A stretch of DNA of 35,043 nucleotides from Desertibaculum subflavum (GCA_003576705.1 QOZS01000055.1:1-35043), one strand, 5' to 3'; shown: positions 1-12,550, counted from the stretch's first letter. The notes: generated from the sequence alone by a model not told the origin. Program-made: numbers and translations.

Positions 1-317
1 GCCGGCTTGGGCGGCGGCGGGGCCGCGGGCTTGGACGGGGCGGCGGCGGGCTTCGCCGCGGGCTTGGCGGCCCCGGCGGCGCCGTCCTGGAACTGCGCCA
101 GCAGCGCACCGACCGCGACCACATCGCCCTCGGCCGCGACGATCTCGGCCAGCGTGCCGGCGGCCGGCGCGTTCACCTCCAACGTCACCTTGTCGGTTTC
201 GAGCTCGCAGAGCGGCTCATCGGCGGCGACCGCCTCGCCCGGCTGCTTCAGCCATTTGGCGACGGTCGCTTCGGTGACCGATTCCCCCATGGTGGGGACG
301 CGGATCTCGATCGACAT
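1..317 (-). CDS. sucB: Dihydrolipoyllysine succinyltransferase (E2 of 2-oxoglutarate dehydrogenase), N-terminal part
   Basis: This is the first 105 residues of the E2 core enzyme, which carries succinyl groups on a lipoyl arm from SucA to CoA. The protein starts MSIEIRVPTMGESVTEATV and contains the lipoyl-domain motif ELETDKVTLEV, with the lipoylated lysine at residue 43. After residue 80 it enters an Ala/Pro/Lys-rich flexible linker. The gene is cut by the left edge, so the E1/E3-binding and catalytic domains are outside the window. The ATG lies 23 bases after the sucA stop and is preceded by AAGGGG about 9 bases upstream. Gene order and spacing indicate co-transcription with sucA. SucB fits better than AceF because of the MGES motif and the neighbour sucA. 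Confidence 0.95.
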   Translation of the reverse strand, partial: MSIEIRVPTMGESVTEATVAKWLKQPGEAVAADEPLCELETDKVTLEVNAPAAGTLAEIVAAEGDVVAVGALLAQFQDGAAGAAKPAAKPAAAPSKPAAPPPPKP

Positions 318-340
318 GCGGGAAACCCCTTATCTGCGGC

Positions 341-3205
<2,865 letters not shown>

Positions 3206-3285
3206 GGTTCGCCACCGCGGCATCGACCGGCCGCGTTCCTAAGGTTGACGGGTACCCCTCCAACAGCGCCCCCGAACGTGTCCTC

Positions 3286-4160
3286 CTAACCTTTCATTAT
3301 TTTTAACATGGTGTCGCCGAGTGCGGCCGGCGAGTCCGCGACCTGAATACCGGCACTGCGCATGACCTCGATCTTGTGGTCGGCGGTGTCCTTGCCGCCC
3401 GAGATCACCGCGCCGGCATGGCCCATGCGGCGGCCCGGGGGCGCGGTGCGGCCGGCGATGAATCCGACGGTCGGCTTCTTCACCTTGGACTTCTTCAGGA
3501 ACTCGGCGCCCTGCACCTCGGCATCGCCGCCGATCTCGCCGATCATGATGATGCCCTGGGTCTCCTTGTCGCCCAGGAACATCTCCAGGCACTCCACGAA
3601 GTTGGTGCCGTTGACCGGGTCGCCGCCGATGCCGATGCAGGTGGTCTGGCCGAGCCCCGCCGCGGTGGTCTGCGCCACCGCCTCGTAGGTCAGGGTGCCG
3701 GAACGCGACACGATGCCGATCTTGCCGCGCTTGTGGATATGGCCCGGCATGATACCGATCTTGCACTCGTCCGGCGTGATCACGCCGGGGCAGTTCGGCC
3801 CGATCAGCCGCGACTTGGAGCCAGCCAGCGCCCGCTTCACGCGGACCATGTCGATCACCGGGATGCCTTCGGTGATGCAGACGATCAGCGGCAGCTCGCT
3901 GTCGATCGCTTCCAGGATGGCGTCCGCCGCGAAGGGCGGCGGCACGTAGATGACGGTGGCGTCGCAGCCGGTCTTGGCGCGCGCCTCGGCGACGGTGTCG
4001 AAGATCGGCAGGTCGAGATGCTTGGCCCCGCCTTTGCCCGGCGTCACGCCGCCGACCATCTTGGTGCCGTAGGCGATCGCCTGTTCGGAATGGAAGGTGC
4101 CCTGCGCGCCGGTGAAGCCCTGGCAGATGACCTTGGTTTTGGAGCTGACCAGAACGGCCA

Positions 4161-4161
<1 letters not shown>
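3286..4161 (-). CDS. sucD: Succinyl-CoA synthetase (ADP/GDP-forming) alpha subunit
   Basis: The 291-residue alpha subunit binds CoA and carries the phosphohistidine intermediate in succinyl-CoA plus ADP/GDP plus Pi to succinate plus nucleoside triphosphate. The N-terminal CoA-binding Rossmann domain (QGFTGAQGTFH, residues about 14-24) is followed by the ligase domain with GPNCPGVITP and SRSGTLTYE. The active-site His is residue 248 in GRRMGHAGA. Its ATG overlaps the sucC stop by one base (TAATG), which implies translational coupling and equal dosage of the two subunits. The gene ends in TAG immediately followed by GAGG. Confidence 0.97.
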
Positions 4162-5330
<1,169 letters not shown>

Positions 5331-5411
5331 CGGCCTTCCTGGGCTTGCGCAGTCAGAGGCATCCAGGGCCAGGGCCGGCAGGCCGGTCCAGCCAGTTTGC
5401 GTGGGGTCAAG

Positions 5412-5439
5412 GCTATAGCAGCCGCATTGTGCGCTGCAA
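5412..5439 (-). promoter_or_regulatory. Candidate promoter of sucCDAB
   Basis: Read on the minus strand, TTGCAG (-35-like) is separated by 16 bases from TATAGC (-10-like), about 80 bases before the sucC ATG. The match to the sigma-70 consensus is partial, better at -10 than at -35. The mdh-sucC gap of 124 bases is the largest in this cluster, so a separate promoter is plausible. The call rests on motif and position only. Confidence 0.3.
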
Positions 5440-5454
5440 CCTGAGCCGAAAGCA

Positions 5455-6420
5455 TTACTTTGCGATTGAGGGATCGAGCTGGATGCAGGCGTCGATCAGG
5501 GTCTTCACCGAGCCGACCGACTTCTCCAGCATCGCCTTCTCGTCGGCATTGAGCTGGATCTCCATCACCTTTTCGACGCCGCCGGCGCCGATCACCACCG
5601 GCACGCCGACATAGATGTCCTTGTAGCCGTACTGGCCGGAGAGCCATGCGGCGCAGGGCAACACCCGCTTCTTATCCTTGAGATAGCTCTCGGCCATGGC
5701 GATCGCCGAGGCGGCCGGGGCATAGAAGGCGGAGCCGGTCTTGAGCAGCGCCACGATCTCGCCGCCGCCGCCGCGGGTGCGCTTGACCATGGCGTCGAGC
5801 TTCTCCTGCGTGGTCCAGCCCATCTTCACCAGGTCGGGCAGCGGCACGCCGGCCACGGTGGAATAGCGGACCAGCGGCACCATGTCGTCGCCATGGCCGC
5901 CGAGCACGAAGGCAGTCACGTCCTCGATCGAGACGTTGAACTCCTCGGCCAGGAAATGGCGGAAGCGCGAGCTGTCGAGCACGCCGGCCATGCCGACCAC
6001 CTTGTGAGCCGGCTGCTTGGTCACCTGGCGCAGCACCCACACCATGGCATCGAGCGGGTTGGTGATGCAGATGACGAAGGCATCGGGGCAGTATTTGGCG
6101 ATGCCGGCGCCGACCTGCTGCATAACCTTCATGTTGATGCCGAGCAGGTCGTCGCGGCTCATGCCGGGCTTGCGCGGCACGCCGGCGGTGACAATCACCA
6201 CATCGGCGCCGGCGATGGCCTCGTAGCTGTTGGTGCCAGCGAGCCTGGCATCGAAGCCCTCGACGGCACCTGACTGGGCGAGGTCGAGCGTCTTGCCCTG
6301 CGGCAGGCCCTCGACGATGTCGAACATGACGACGTCGCCGAGCTCTTTCAATCCGACCAGATGGGCGAGCGTGCCCCCGATATTGCCACCGCCGATCAGC
6401 GCGATCTTCTTACGGGCCAT
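5455..6420 (-). CDS. mdh: Malate dehydrogenase (NAD)
   Basis: This 321-residue LDH-like malate dehydrogenase oxidises malate to oxaloacetate with NAD. The nucleotide-binding loop is IGGGNIGG (residues 9-16) with Asp34 at the end of beta-2 (FDI), the NAD preference signal. The substrate loop VPRKPGMSRDDL carries Arg83 and Arg89; Arg at this loop position is the malate rather than lactate signature. The catalytic His is residue 176 in GGHGDDMVPL. It lies between rplI (66 bases upstream) and sucC (124 bases downstream), an arrangement common in Alphaproteobacteria, where mdh heads the suc cluster. Confidence 0.97.
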   Translation of the reverse strand: MARKKIALIGGGNIGGTLAHLVGLKELGDVVMFDIVEGLPQGKTLDLAQSGAVEGFDARLAGTNSYEAIAGADVVIVTAGVPRKPGMSRDDLLGINMKVMQQVGAGIAKYCPDAFVICITNPLDAMVWVLRQVTKQPAHKVVGMAGVLDSSRFRHFLAEEFNVSIEDVTAFVLGGHGDDMVPLVRYSTVAGVPLPDLVKMGWTTQEKLDAMVKRTRGGGGEIVALLKTGSAFYAPAASAIAMAESYLKDKKRVLPCAAWLSGQYGYKDIYVGVPVVIGAGGVEKVMEIQLNADEKAMLEKSVGSVKTLIDACIQLDPSIAK

Positions 6421-6465
6421 CTCTCAACTCCCCTGGCTGGATGCTGTCGCCCCGCTCTCACCCTA

Positions 6466-6482
6466 CCGGACCGGCGGTCCGG
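6466..6482 (-). terminator. Stem-loop directly after rplI
   Basis: A perfect 7-bp stem CCGGACC / GGTCCGG with a 3-base loop sits 4 bases beyond the rplI stop codon on the minus strand. There is no T-tract after it, so it is not a classical intrinsic terminator. It could stabilise the 3' end of the ribosomal operon mRNA or assist factor-dependent termination before mdh. Confidence 0.35.
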
Positions 6483-6486
6483 CGCA

Positions 6487-7053
6487 TCAATTGGACTTGC
6501 TCTCGGTCGCTTCCGCGTCGCCTTCCGCCTCGGCCTCCGGCGCGGCGCCTTCCTCGAAGAACTGCTCGGCCGCCGGAACGATGCCGGCCGCCTGCTGCTC
6601 CGCCTCGGCCTGCGATCGGGCGATATTGACCGTCGCCTCGATCGAGACCTCGGGGTGCAGCGCGATACGCACCTTGTGCATCCCGAGCGTCTTGTACGGC
6701 CGGTCCAGCGCGACCTGACTGCGCTCGACGGTGTAGCCCGCCGCGGTCAGCGCGTCCGCCACGTCGCGGCTCGACACCGAACCGTAGAGCGCCGCTGTTT
6801 CCGAAGCATTGCGCAGGATGGTGACCGAAACATCGGTCATCTTCGCGGCCACCTTCTCGGCCTCCGCCCGGCGCTGGAGGTTGGTCGCCTCGAGCTGGGC
6901 GCGCTCCTTCTCGAAGCGGGCCATGTTGTCCTTGGTGGCGCGCAGCGCCTTGCGCTGCGGCAGCAGATAGTTGCGCGCGTAGCCGTCCTTCACCCGGACG
7001 ACCTCGCCCATCTGACCGAGCTTCTCGACGCGCTCCAGCAGAACGACTTCCAT
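6487..7053 (-). CDS. rplI: 50S ribosomal protein L9
   Basis: L9 binds 23S rRNA near the base of the L1 stalk. The N-terminal domain is diagnostic (MEVVLLERVEKLGQMG, then KDGYARNYLLPQRKA). A long connecting helix rich in Glu/Ala/Arg follows, then the C-terminal domain around residues 75-150. At 188 residues it is longer than the roughly 150 of E. coli L9. The extra C-terminal 35 or so residues are Glu/Ala-rich and likely disordered, as seen in other alphaproteobacterial L9 proteins. GAGGAGGA lies just before the ATG. It is the last gene of the rpsF-rpsR-DUF2232-rplI operon, 3 bases after the preceding stop. Confidence 0.96.
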   Translation of the reverse strand: MEVVLLERVEKLGQMGEVVRVKDGYARNYLLPQRKALRATKDNMARFEKERAQLEATNLQRRAEAEKVAAKMTDVSVTILRNASETAALYGSVSSRDVADALTAAGYTVERSQVALDRPYKTLGMHKVRIALHPEVSIEATVNIARSQAEAEQQAAGIVPAAEQFFEEGAAPEAEAEGDAEATESKSN

Positions 7054-7056
7054 CTC

Positions 7057-8004
7057 TCATCCTCCTCGGCCGGCCGCGTCGAGCACGCGGCGGCGGACCT
7101 TAAGCCAATGCTCGGCAATGCCGAGCAGGATCACCACCAGCACCAGCGCGCTGAAAATCAGCATCAGCGCATAGAAACATCCGATCACCAGCCCCGCCAT
7201 CGGCGTGCGGCGTGCCAGCACATGCACCACGGCGCAGCCCTGGAACAGCACCGGCACCATGGCGACCGGCACCAGGCTTGCTGCCCAGGCCCCGACCGGC
7301 CCGTCGAGCAGGGAGATCACCAGCGCCGCCGGCAGCGCGGCCAGAAGCCAGATCGGCAGCTGCATGGTGACCAGCGCGGCCACCGGCCGGATTGCCTTGC
7401 CGAACCTGAGCGCCAGCCCCTGCGCCAATGCGCCGTTGGCGATCATGACCAGCATCCAGACCGCCGCCGCAGCCCCAGGCAGGATGCGCGCCATCGTGGC
7501 GGCGATCGCCGCCGGGTTCTGCTCCAGCCGCAGCTCCGCCAGCACGCCGGCCTCGCGCAGCTGCTCCAGATAGGCGGCAATGGTCTGCTCCAGCGCCCCG
7601 GTCAGCCCGCCATCCGCGCCGAGAAACCAGACGTGCAGCGCCGTCAACGCCGCGGCGGCGATGCCGGCGAGCCAGCCGAACAGCCTGCCTACCGGGTACC
7701 ACTCGGCATTGCCTTGCGGGCCGGTGCGGAACAGCACCGCCTGCCGGGTCAGCAGATAGGGGCCGATCGCCACCTCCACGAGGTAGCCGAGGGCGACCAA
7801 GGGGCCCAGCGCCAAGCTTGCCGCCGTCCCCGCCGCGCCGGCGATCAAGGCCGAGCGCGGCCCCAGGGCGAGCCCCGCATAGAAGATCGGCAGCGGCGCC
7901 AGCAGCGCGAAGATCAGCGCGCCCGCGCCGCCGAAGGCGATCGCCGCGTGCGCGAGCGCGCTCGCAGCCCCGAAGGCGAGGGCGAGCAGCAGGTCGCGTT
8001 GCAT
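7057..8004 (-). CDS. DUF2232 multi-pass membrane protein
   Basis: A 315-residue hydrophobic protein of unknown biochemical function. It contains about eight Ala/Leu/Val-rich transmembrane segments and resembles the DUF2232 (YybS-like) family. In many Alphaproteobacteria this gene sits between rpsR and rplI, exactly as here. The start chosen is ATG 8004 (MQRDLLLALAF); GTG 8016 in the same frame would add four residues. Neither has a good ribosome binding site. The only strong one, GAGGAG at 8036-8041, is spaced for ATG 8024-8026, which is out of frame (see findings). The stop is 3 bases before rplI. Confidence 0.8.
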   Translation of the reverse strand: MQRDLLLALAFGAASALAHAAIAFGGAGALIFALLAPLPIFYAGLALGPRSALIAGAAGTAASLALGPLVALGYLVEVAIGPYLLTRQAVLFRTGPQGNAEWYPVGRLFGWLAGIAAAALTALHVWFLGADGGLTGALEQTIAAYLEQLREAGVLAELRLEQNPAAIAATMARILPGAAAAVWMLVMIANGALAQGLALRFGKAIRPVAALVTMQLPIWLLAALPAALVISLLDGPVGAWAASLVPVAMVPVLFQGCAVVHVLARRTPMAGLVIGCFYALMLIFSALVLVVILLGIAEHWLKVRRRVLDAAGRGG

Positions 8005-8041
8005 GGGCGGCGGCACGGCCGGCCATCAGCCGGCACTCCTC

Positions 8042-8320
8042 TCAGCTGACGGCGTAGGGCAGCAGGGCCAGCTGCCGCGCCCGCTTGATCGCCTGGGCCA
8101 GCGCGCGCTGCTTCTTGGCGCTGACCGCGGTGATGCGGCTCGGCACGATCTTGCCGCGCTCGGAGATGAAGCGCTGCAGCAGCTTCACGTCCTTGTAGTC
8201 GATCTTCGGCGCATTGGCGCCGGAGAACGGGCAGGTCTTGCGCCGACGGAAGAACGGGCGGCGGGCAGGACCGGCGGAACGCGGCGCCGCACCGGCGGCC
8301 GCTGCAGTGTGTTCGGACAT
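8042..8320 (-). CDS. rpsR: 30S ribosomal protein S18
   Basis: S18 forms a heterodimer with S6 on the platform of the 30S subunit. The 92-residue protein has a disordered Ala/Arg-rich N-terminus and then the diagnostic core: FFRRRKTCPFSG, IDYKDVKLLQRFISERGKI, PSRITAVSAKKQRALAQAIK and RARQLALLPY. The length is normal once the N-terminal extension of about 20 residues is allowed for. It begins 3 bases after the rpsF stop, so co-translation with its partner S6 is likely. Confidence 0.97.
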   Translation of the reverse strand: MSEHTAAAAGAAPRSAGPARRPFFRRRKTCPFSGANAPKIDYKDVKLLQRFISERGKIVPSRITAVSAKKQRALAQAIKRARQLALLPYAVS

Positions 8321-8323
8321 CGA

Positions 8324-8815
8324 TCAGCCCTCCGTCGTTTCGGCAGCGGCCGGGCGCCGGTCGCCCCGAAAGCCATCGCGATCGCCGCGGTAGCCACCGC
8401 CGCCACCGTCGCGATCACCGCGGAAGCCGCCACCCTCGCGGCCGCCGCGGAAGCCACCCTCGCGCCGGCCGCCGCCCGGACGGTCGTCCTTCGCGCGGCT
8501 GACCAGCACGGCCGAGGGGCCTTCCTCGATCGCGTCGACCTTGACGGTCAGATAGCGGATAACGTCGTCATGCAAGCGCTGGTTGCGCTCCAGCTCCGCC
8601 AAGGCCGCCGCCGGCGCATCGATGCCGAGCAGCATGTAATGGCCCTTGCGGTTCTTGCGGATGCGGTAGGCCAAGCTGCGAAGCCCCCAGGGCTCCACCT
8701 TCTTCACCTCGCCGCCGTTCTGCTTGACGATCTCGCCGAATTCGTTCGCCAGTGTCTCGACCTGGGTCGCGGACACATCCTGACGGACGATGAACACGTT
8801 CTCGTAGAACGCCAT
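8324..8815 (-). CDS. rpsF: 30S ribosomal protein S6 with Gly/Arg-rich tail
   Basis: S6 is recognised by MAFYENVFIVRQD, the central LRSLAYRIRKNRKGHY (residues 45-60) and the HDDVIRYLTVKVD end of the core fold. Residues 1-108 form the normal S6 domain. Residues 110-163 are an unusual tail of repeated FRGGREGGG, FRGDRDGGGG, YRGDRDG and FRGDRR units, probably disordered and RNA-binding, in place of the acidic tail of E. coli S6. The start follows a strong GGAAGGAG site. It is the first gene of the ribosomal operon. Confidence 0.95.
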   Translation of the reverse strand: MAFYENVFIVRQDVSATQVETLANEFGEIVKQNGGEVKKVEPWGLRSLAYRIRKNRKGHYMLLGIDAPAAALAELERNQRLHDDVIRYLTVKVDAIEEGPSAVLVSRAKDDRPGGGRREGGFRGGREGGGFRGDRDGGGGGYRGDRDGFRGDRRPAAAETTEG

Positions 8816-8893
8816 CGTAAACGCTCTCCTTCCGGATCTTCACGGCCGGGCGCCGCTGGCCCCCCGATGGGTCCTGTCGGCCGCCCCGGCCTA

Positions 8894-8912
8894 GCCGGCC
8901 TGCAGGGCCGGC
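8894..8912 (-). other. Hairpin in the rpsF leader
   Basis: GCCGGCC and GGCCGGC form a perfect 7-bp stem with a 5-base loop in the untranslated leader, about 80 bases before the rpsF start. Leaders of rpsF operons in other bacteria carry a structure bound by the S6:S18 dimer for autoregulation. I could not recognise the specific conserved loop here, so only the stem itself is certain. Confidence 0.35.
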
Positions 8913-8934
8913 AAGGAGCTATGTGAGGGCCGGG

Positions 8935-8962
8935 AATATACGCAGCGAAAGCGGCCGATCAA
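8935..8962 (-). promoter_or_regulatory. Sigma-70-type promoter of the rpsF operon
   Basis: On the minus strand TTGATC (4/6 to the -35 consensus) is followed after 16 bases by TATATT (5/6 to the -10 consensus). The expected transcript start near 8927 leaves a leader of about 110 bases before the rpsF ATG. The 171-base gap to ppiD has no other likely -10 element reading in this direction. Confidence 0.6.
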
Positions 8963-8986
8963 GCGCGATCTGGCGTCCGCCGCCGG

Positions 8987-10870
8987 TCAATTGGTGCGAT
9001 CCAGGTTCTGCCGGTTGATGCTGACGCCGTATTCCCCCTCCAGGGCGCTGCGGTAGAGGGTCGCAATGTCGTCGGCATAGCCGGCCCCCAGATTCTTGGC
9101 CAGCCGCTCGCGTGCTGCCGCATCGCCGGGATCGGCCGGGGAAATCGACGCCAGGCGCGCCACCACATAGCCGCGGCCGTCGCCGGCCGGACCTTCGGCA
9201 AGGTCGCCGACCTTGGCGGCAAAGAGCTGCGCGGCGAGCTGGCCCGAGACCACCCGATCGGCCCCGGTACCGTCGCGGGTGAAGGCCCCGCTCGACCGGA
9301 TCTCGGCGCCCGCTTCCCGCGCGAGCTCGGCGAAGTCCCCGCCGGTCTTCGCCTTCTCGATCAGCGCCTTGGCTGCCGCCTCCGCTTGTTCGCGGTGGGC
9401 AACCGACCGCCAGGCTTCCAGCACGGCCGCCTGCACCGCCTCGAAGGGCCTGAGCGCCGACGGTGTCACGCCATCGACCCGCACCACGACATAGGCGCCT
9501 TCGGACATCTCCCGCACCTCGGGCTCGCCACCCGGCACCACCTCGTTGACCAAGGGCAGGAACTCGCGGAATTGCGGCAGACCCGGAACCGGCCTGCCCT
9601 CGACGTCACGGCCGCGGGCATCCATGGCGGCGACGCGCTTCACCGGCACGTTCAGCTTCGCCGCCAATTGATCGATGCTGGCGCCGCCGGCGATCTCGTC
9701 CTGCACCTGCGCGCCGATACGGTACAGCTCATCCGAGGCGCGCTGCAGCTTGAGCTCGCGGGCGAGCTCGTCCTTTGCTTCTTCGAACTTCTTCTCGCGC
9801 GCCGGCTGGATCTCGCTCACGCGCAGGATGTGCCAGCCGAACGGGCTCTGCACCGGCTTGGAGATTTCGCCCTGCGCGAGCGCGAAAACCGGCGCGCCGA
9901 TCTCTTCCGGCAGCTCCGACTGGGTGACGAGGCCGAGCGACAGGTCGGCCGCCTCCTGGCCGAGCGTCTCCTTGGCGACGGCGGCGAAGTTGCCGCCATC
10001 CTTCAGCTTGGCGAAGGCCGCATCGGCGGCGGCTTGATCGGGGAACAGCATCTGCTCCACCCGTCGGCGCTCCGGCTCCCGATAGGTCGAAAGCCGGGAC
10101 TCGTACTCGTCCTGCAATTCCTTGTCGGTGAGCTGGATGGTGTCGGCGACATCCTTCGCCTCGACCGTCAGATAGGCGAAGCTGCGCAGCTCGGGCGCGG
10201 TGAAGCGCGCCGCGTTCTCCTGGTGGAACTTGCGCAAGGTCGCCTCGTCCGGCGCCGCCACCTCGCCTTTCGGGTCCAGCACGGCGATCTCGGCCTCGCG
10301 GCGCTCGCCCCGATAGGCCTGGATGCGGTCCACCAGCACCTTCGGCGCGCCACCGCGCAAACCGGCCACGACGGAGCCGGCCAGCGCATCGCGCGTCATG
10401 TCCTGGCGCAGCAGATATTCGAAGCGCGTCGGCGACCAGCCCTGCGCCATGACCGCGCGCTCGTAGGTCGGCCGGTCGAACTGGTTGGTCGGCCCTTGGA
10501 ACGCGGCATTGTTGCGGATCTCCGCGGCGACCACGTCGTCGGGCACCACCACGCGCAGCTTCTCCGCTTCCAGGTCGAGCAGGCGGCGGCCGATCATGGT
10601 GCGCAGCACCTGCTCGTTGAGGCCGAGGGCGCGGGCCTGGGCGGCGTCGACCGGGCCGCCCAGCTGGCTTTGCAGGCGCTGCAGCTCGCGGCGCAGCTGT
10701 TCGCTGTACTCGGTCGGCGAGATCTCCGTGCCGCCGACCTTGGCCACCGATATATCCGTGCTGCCGCGGATGAAATCGCCGATGCCCCAGACCGCGAAGC
10801 TGCCGATCAGGATGACGAGGAAGATCCGGACGACCCAGGTGCCGGCGGTCCGGCGCATCGCGTCGAGCAT
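8987..10870 (-). CDS. ppiD: PpiD/SurA-type peptidyl-prolyl isomerase, membrane-anchored periplasmic chaperone
   Basis: The 627-residue protein has one N-terminal transmembrane helix (residues about 12-32, WVVRIFLVILIGSFAVWGIG) and a large periplasmic part. The order is a SurA-like N-terminal chaperone domain (about 35-240), a parvulin rotamase domain near 255-360 that ends with the core PFGWHILRVSEI, and a second degenerate rotamase-like region before the C-terminus. Length and architecture match PpiD, which assists folding of proteins leaving the Sec translocon. It starts 21 bases after the ETF-QO stop, so the two are probably co-transcribed, although no functional link is known. Confidence 0.88.
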   Translation of the reverse strand: MLDAMRRTAGTWVVRIFLVILIGSFAVWGIGDFIRGSTDISVAKVGGTEISPTEYSEQLRRELQRLQSQLGGPVDAAQARALGLNEQVLRTMIGRRLLDLEAEKLRVVVPDDVVAAEIRNNAAFQGPTNQFDRPTYERAVMAQGWSPTRFEYLLRQDMTRDALAGSVVAGLRGGAPKVLVDRIQAYRGERREAEIAVLDPKGEVAAPDEATLRKFHQENAARFTAPELRSFAYLTVEAKDVADTIQLTDKELQDEYESRLSTYREPERRRVEQMLFPDQAAADAAFAKLKDGGNFAAVAKETLGQEAADLSLGLVTQSELPEEIGAPVFALAQGEISKPVQSPFGWHILRVSEIQPAREKKFEEAKDELARELKLQRASDELYRIGAQVQDEIAGGASIDQLAAKLNVPVKRVAAMDARGRDVEGRPVPGLPQFREFLPLVNEVVPGGEPEVREMSEGAYVVVRVDGVTPSALRPFEAVQAAVLEAWRSVAHREQAEAAAKALIEKAKTGGDFAELAREAGAEIRSSGAFTRDGTGADRVVSGQLAAQLFAAKVGDLAEGPAGDGRGYVVARLASISPADPGDAAARERLAKNLGAGYADDIATLYRSALEGEYGVSINRQNLDRTN

Positions 10871-10891
10871 CGGGAATGCGGTCCTTTCGAC

Positions 10892-12550
10892 CTACATGTT
10901 CGGGTAGTTGGGCCCGCCGCCGCCTTCCGGCACGACCCAGTTGATGTTCTGCGTCGGGTCCTTGATGTCGCAGGTCTTGCAGTGCACGCAGTTCTGCGCG
11001 TTGATTTGCAGCCTGGGATCGGACCCGTCGTCGTTGCGCACGATCTCGTAGACGCCGGCCGGGCAATAGCGCTGCTCCGGCGCATCATAGAGCTCGAGAT
11101 TGACCTTGATCGGGATCGAGGCGTCCTTGAGCGTGAGATGACACGGCTGGTCCTCCTCGTGATTGGTGTTCGAGATGAACACCGAGGAGAGCCGGTCGAA
11201 GGTGATCTTGCCGTCCGGCTTCGGATAGTCGATCGGCTTGAAGTCGCGCTTCGGCTTCAGGCTCTCGTGATCGGCCTTCCTGTGCTTGAGAGTCCAGGGC
11301 GTGAGGAAACCGAGGCCCAGATCCTCCATCCACATGTGGAAGCCGCCCAGCGCCGTGCCGAGCCACAGGCCGAAGCGCAGCCCCGGCTTCACGTTGCGCA
11401 CCTTGTAGAGGTCCTTGTGCGCCCAGGACGTGCGGAACGCCTCCGGATAGCTGCTCAGCTCGTCGCCCGAACGACCGGCCTTGAGCGCCTCGAAGGCGGC
11501 CTCGGCCGCCAGCATGCCGGTCTTGATCGCGTTGTGGCTGCCCTTGATGCGCGGCACGTTGACGAAACCGGCGGAGCAGCCGATCAGCGCGCCGCCCGGG
11601 AAGACCAGCTTCGGCACCGATTGCAGGCCGCCCTCGTTGATGGCGCGGGCGCCATAGGAGAGCCGCTTGCCGCCCTCGAAGAACGGCTTCACTGCGGGAT
11701 GCAGCTTGAAGCGCTGGAACTCCTCGAAGGGATAGAGATAGGGGTTCTCGTAGTTCAGGTTGACCACGAAGCCGACCGCCACCTGGTTGTCCTCCAGGTG
11801 GTACATGAAGGAGCCGCCGGCGGTCCGGCTGTCGAGCGGCCAGCCTTGCGTGTGGATGACGAGGCCGGGCTTGTGCCTGGCCGGATCGATCTGCCAGAGC
11901 TCCTTGATGCCGATGCCGAATTTCTGCGGCTCGACGCCGTCGCGCAGCTTGAAGCGCTCGAACAGGGTCTTGGTCAGCGAGCCGCGCACGCCCTCGGCGA
12001 AGAAGGTGTATTTGGCGTGCAGCTCCATGCCGGGCTGATAGCCGGATTTCTTCTCCCCGTTCTTGCCGATGCCCATATCGCCGGTGGCGACGCCCTTGAC
12101 CGCGCCCTTCTCGTCGTACAGCACCTCGGCCGCGGCGAAGCCCGGGAACAGGTTGACTTCCAGCGCCTCCGCCTGCTCGGCCAGCCAGCGGCAGACATTG
12201 CCGAGGCTGACGATGTAGTTGCCGTGATTGTTCATCAGCGGCGGCATGAAGAAGTTCGGGATCGGGATGTGGTTGTGCTCGGTCAGGATGTAGAAGCGAT
12301 CCTCGGTGACCGGCGTCTTGAGCGGCGCGCCCTTCTCCCTCCAGTCCGGCATCAGCTCGTTCAGGCCGATCGGATCGACCACGGCGCCGGACAGGATATG
12401 AGCGCCGACCTCGGACCCCTTTTCGATGACGCAGACGGAGATCTCGGTGCCGGCGGCGATGGCGAGCTGGCGCAGGCGGATCGCCGCGGCGAGCCCGGCC
12501 GGCCCGGCGCCAACGATCACCACATCGAACTCCATCGACTCGCGTTCCAT
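10892..12550 (-). CDS. Electron-transfer flavoprotein:ubiquinone oxidoreductase (ETF-QO)
   Basis: This 552-residue FAD and [4Fe-4S] enzyme passes electrons from reduced ETF (fatty-acid and amino-acid oxidation) to ubiquinone at the inner membrane. The N-terminal FAD motif is VVIVGAGPAGLAAAIRLRQ (about residues 9-27). Near the C-terminus lie the cluster ligands: one Cys in CPAGVYE and three in NCVHCKTCDIKDP, followed by the family ending NWVVPEGGGGP. The start at 12550 has GGAGGGAG just upstream; ATG 12535 is an alternative that removes five residues. Length matches bacterial ETF-QO. No etfA or etfB genes are present in the window. Confidence 0.95.
   Translation of the reverse strand: MERESMEFDVVIVGAGPAGLAAAIRLRQLAIAAGTEISVCVIEKGSEVGAHILSGAVVDPIGLNELMPDWREKGAPLKTPVTEDRFYILTEHNHIPIPNFFMPPLMNNHGNYIVSLGNVCRWLAEQAEALEVNLFPGFAAAEVLYDEKGAVKGVATGDMGIGKNGEKKSGYQPGMELHAKYTFFAEGVRGSLTKTLFERFKLRDGVEPQKFGIGIKELWQIDPARHKPGLVIHTQGWPLDSRTAGGSFMYHLEDNQVAVGFVVNLNYENPYLYPFEEFQRFKLHPAVKPFFEGGKRLSYGARAINEGGLQSVPKLVFPGGALIGCSAGFVNVPRIKGSHNAIKTGMLAAEAAFEALKAGRSGDELSSYPEAFRTSWAHKDLYKVRNVKPGLRFGLWLGTALGGFHMWMEDLGLGFLTPWTLKHRKADHESLKPKRDFKPIDYPKPDGKITFDRLSSVFISNTNHEEDQPCHLTLKDASIPIKVNLELYDAPEQRYCPAGVYEIVRNDDGSDPRLQINAQNCVHCKTCDIKDPTQNINWVVPEGGGGPNYPNM

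Noticed and set aside
7100..8026. 308-codon frame with a strong Shine-Dalgarno overlapping DUF2232
   Set aside because: The translation is Arg/Ala/Gly-rich without hydrophobic segments, while the alternate frame gives a typical DUF2232 membrane protein. Kept only as a finding about the start region.
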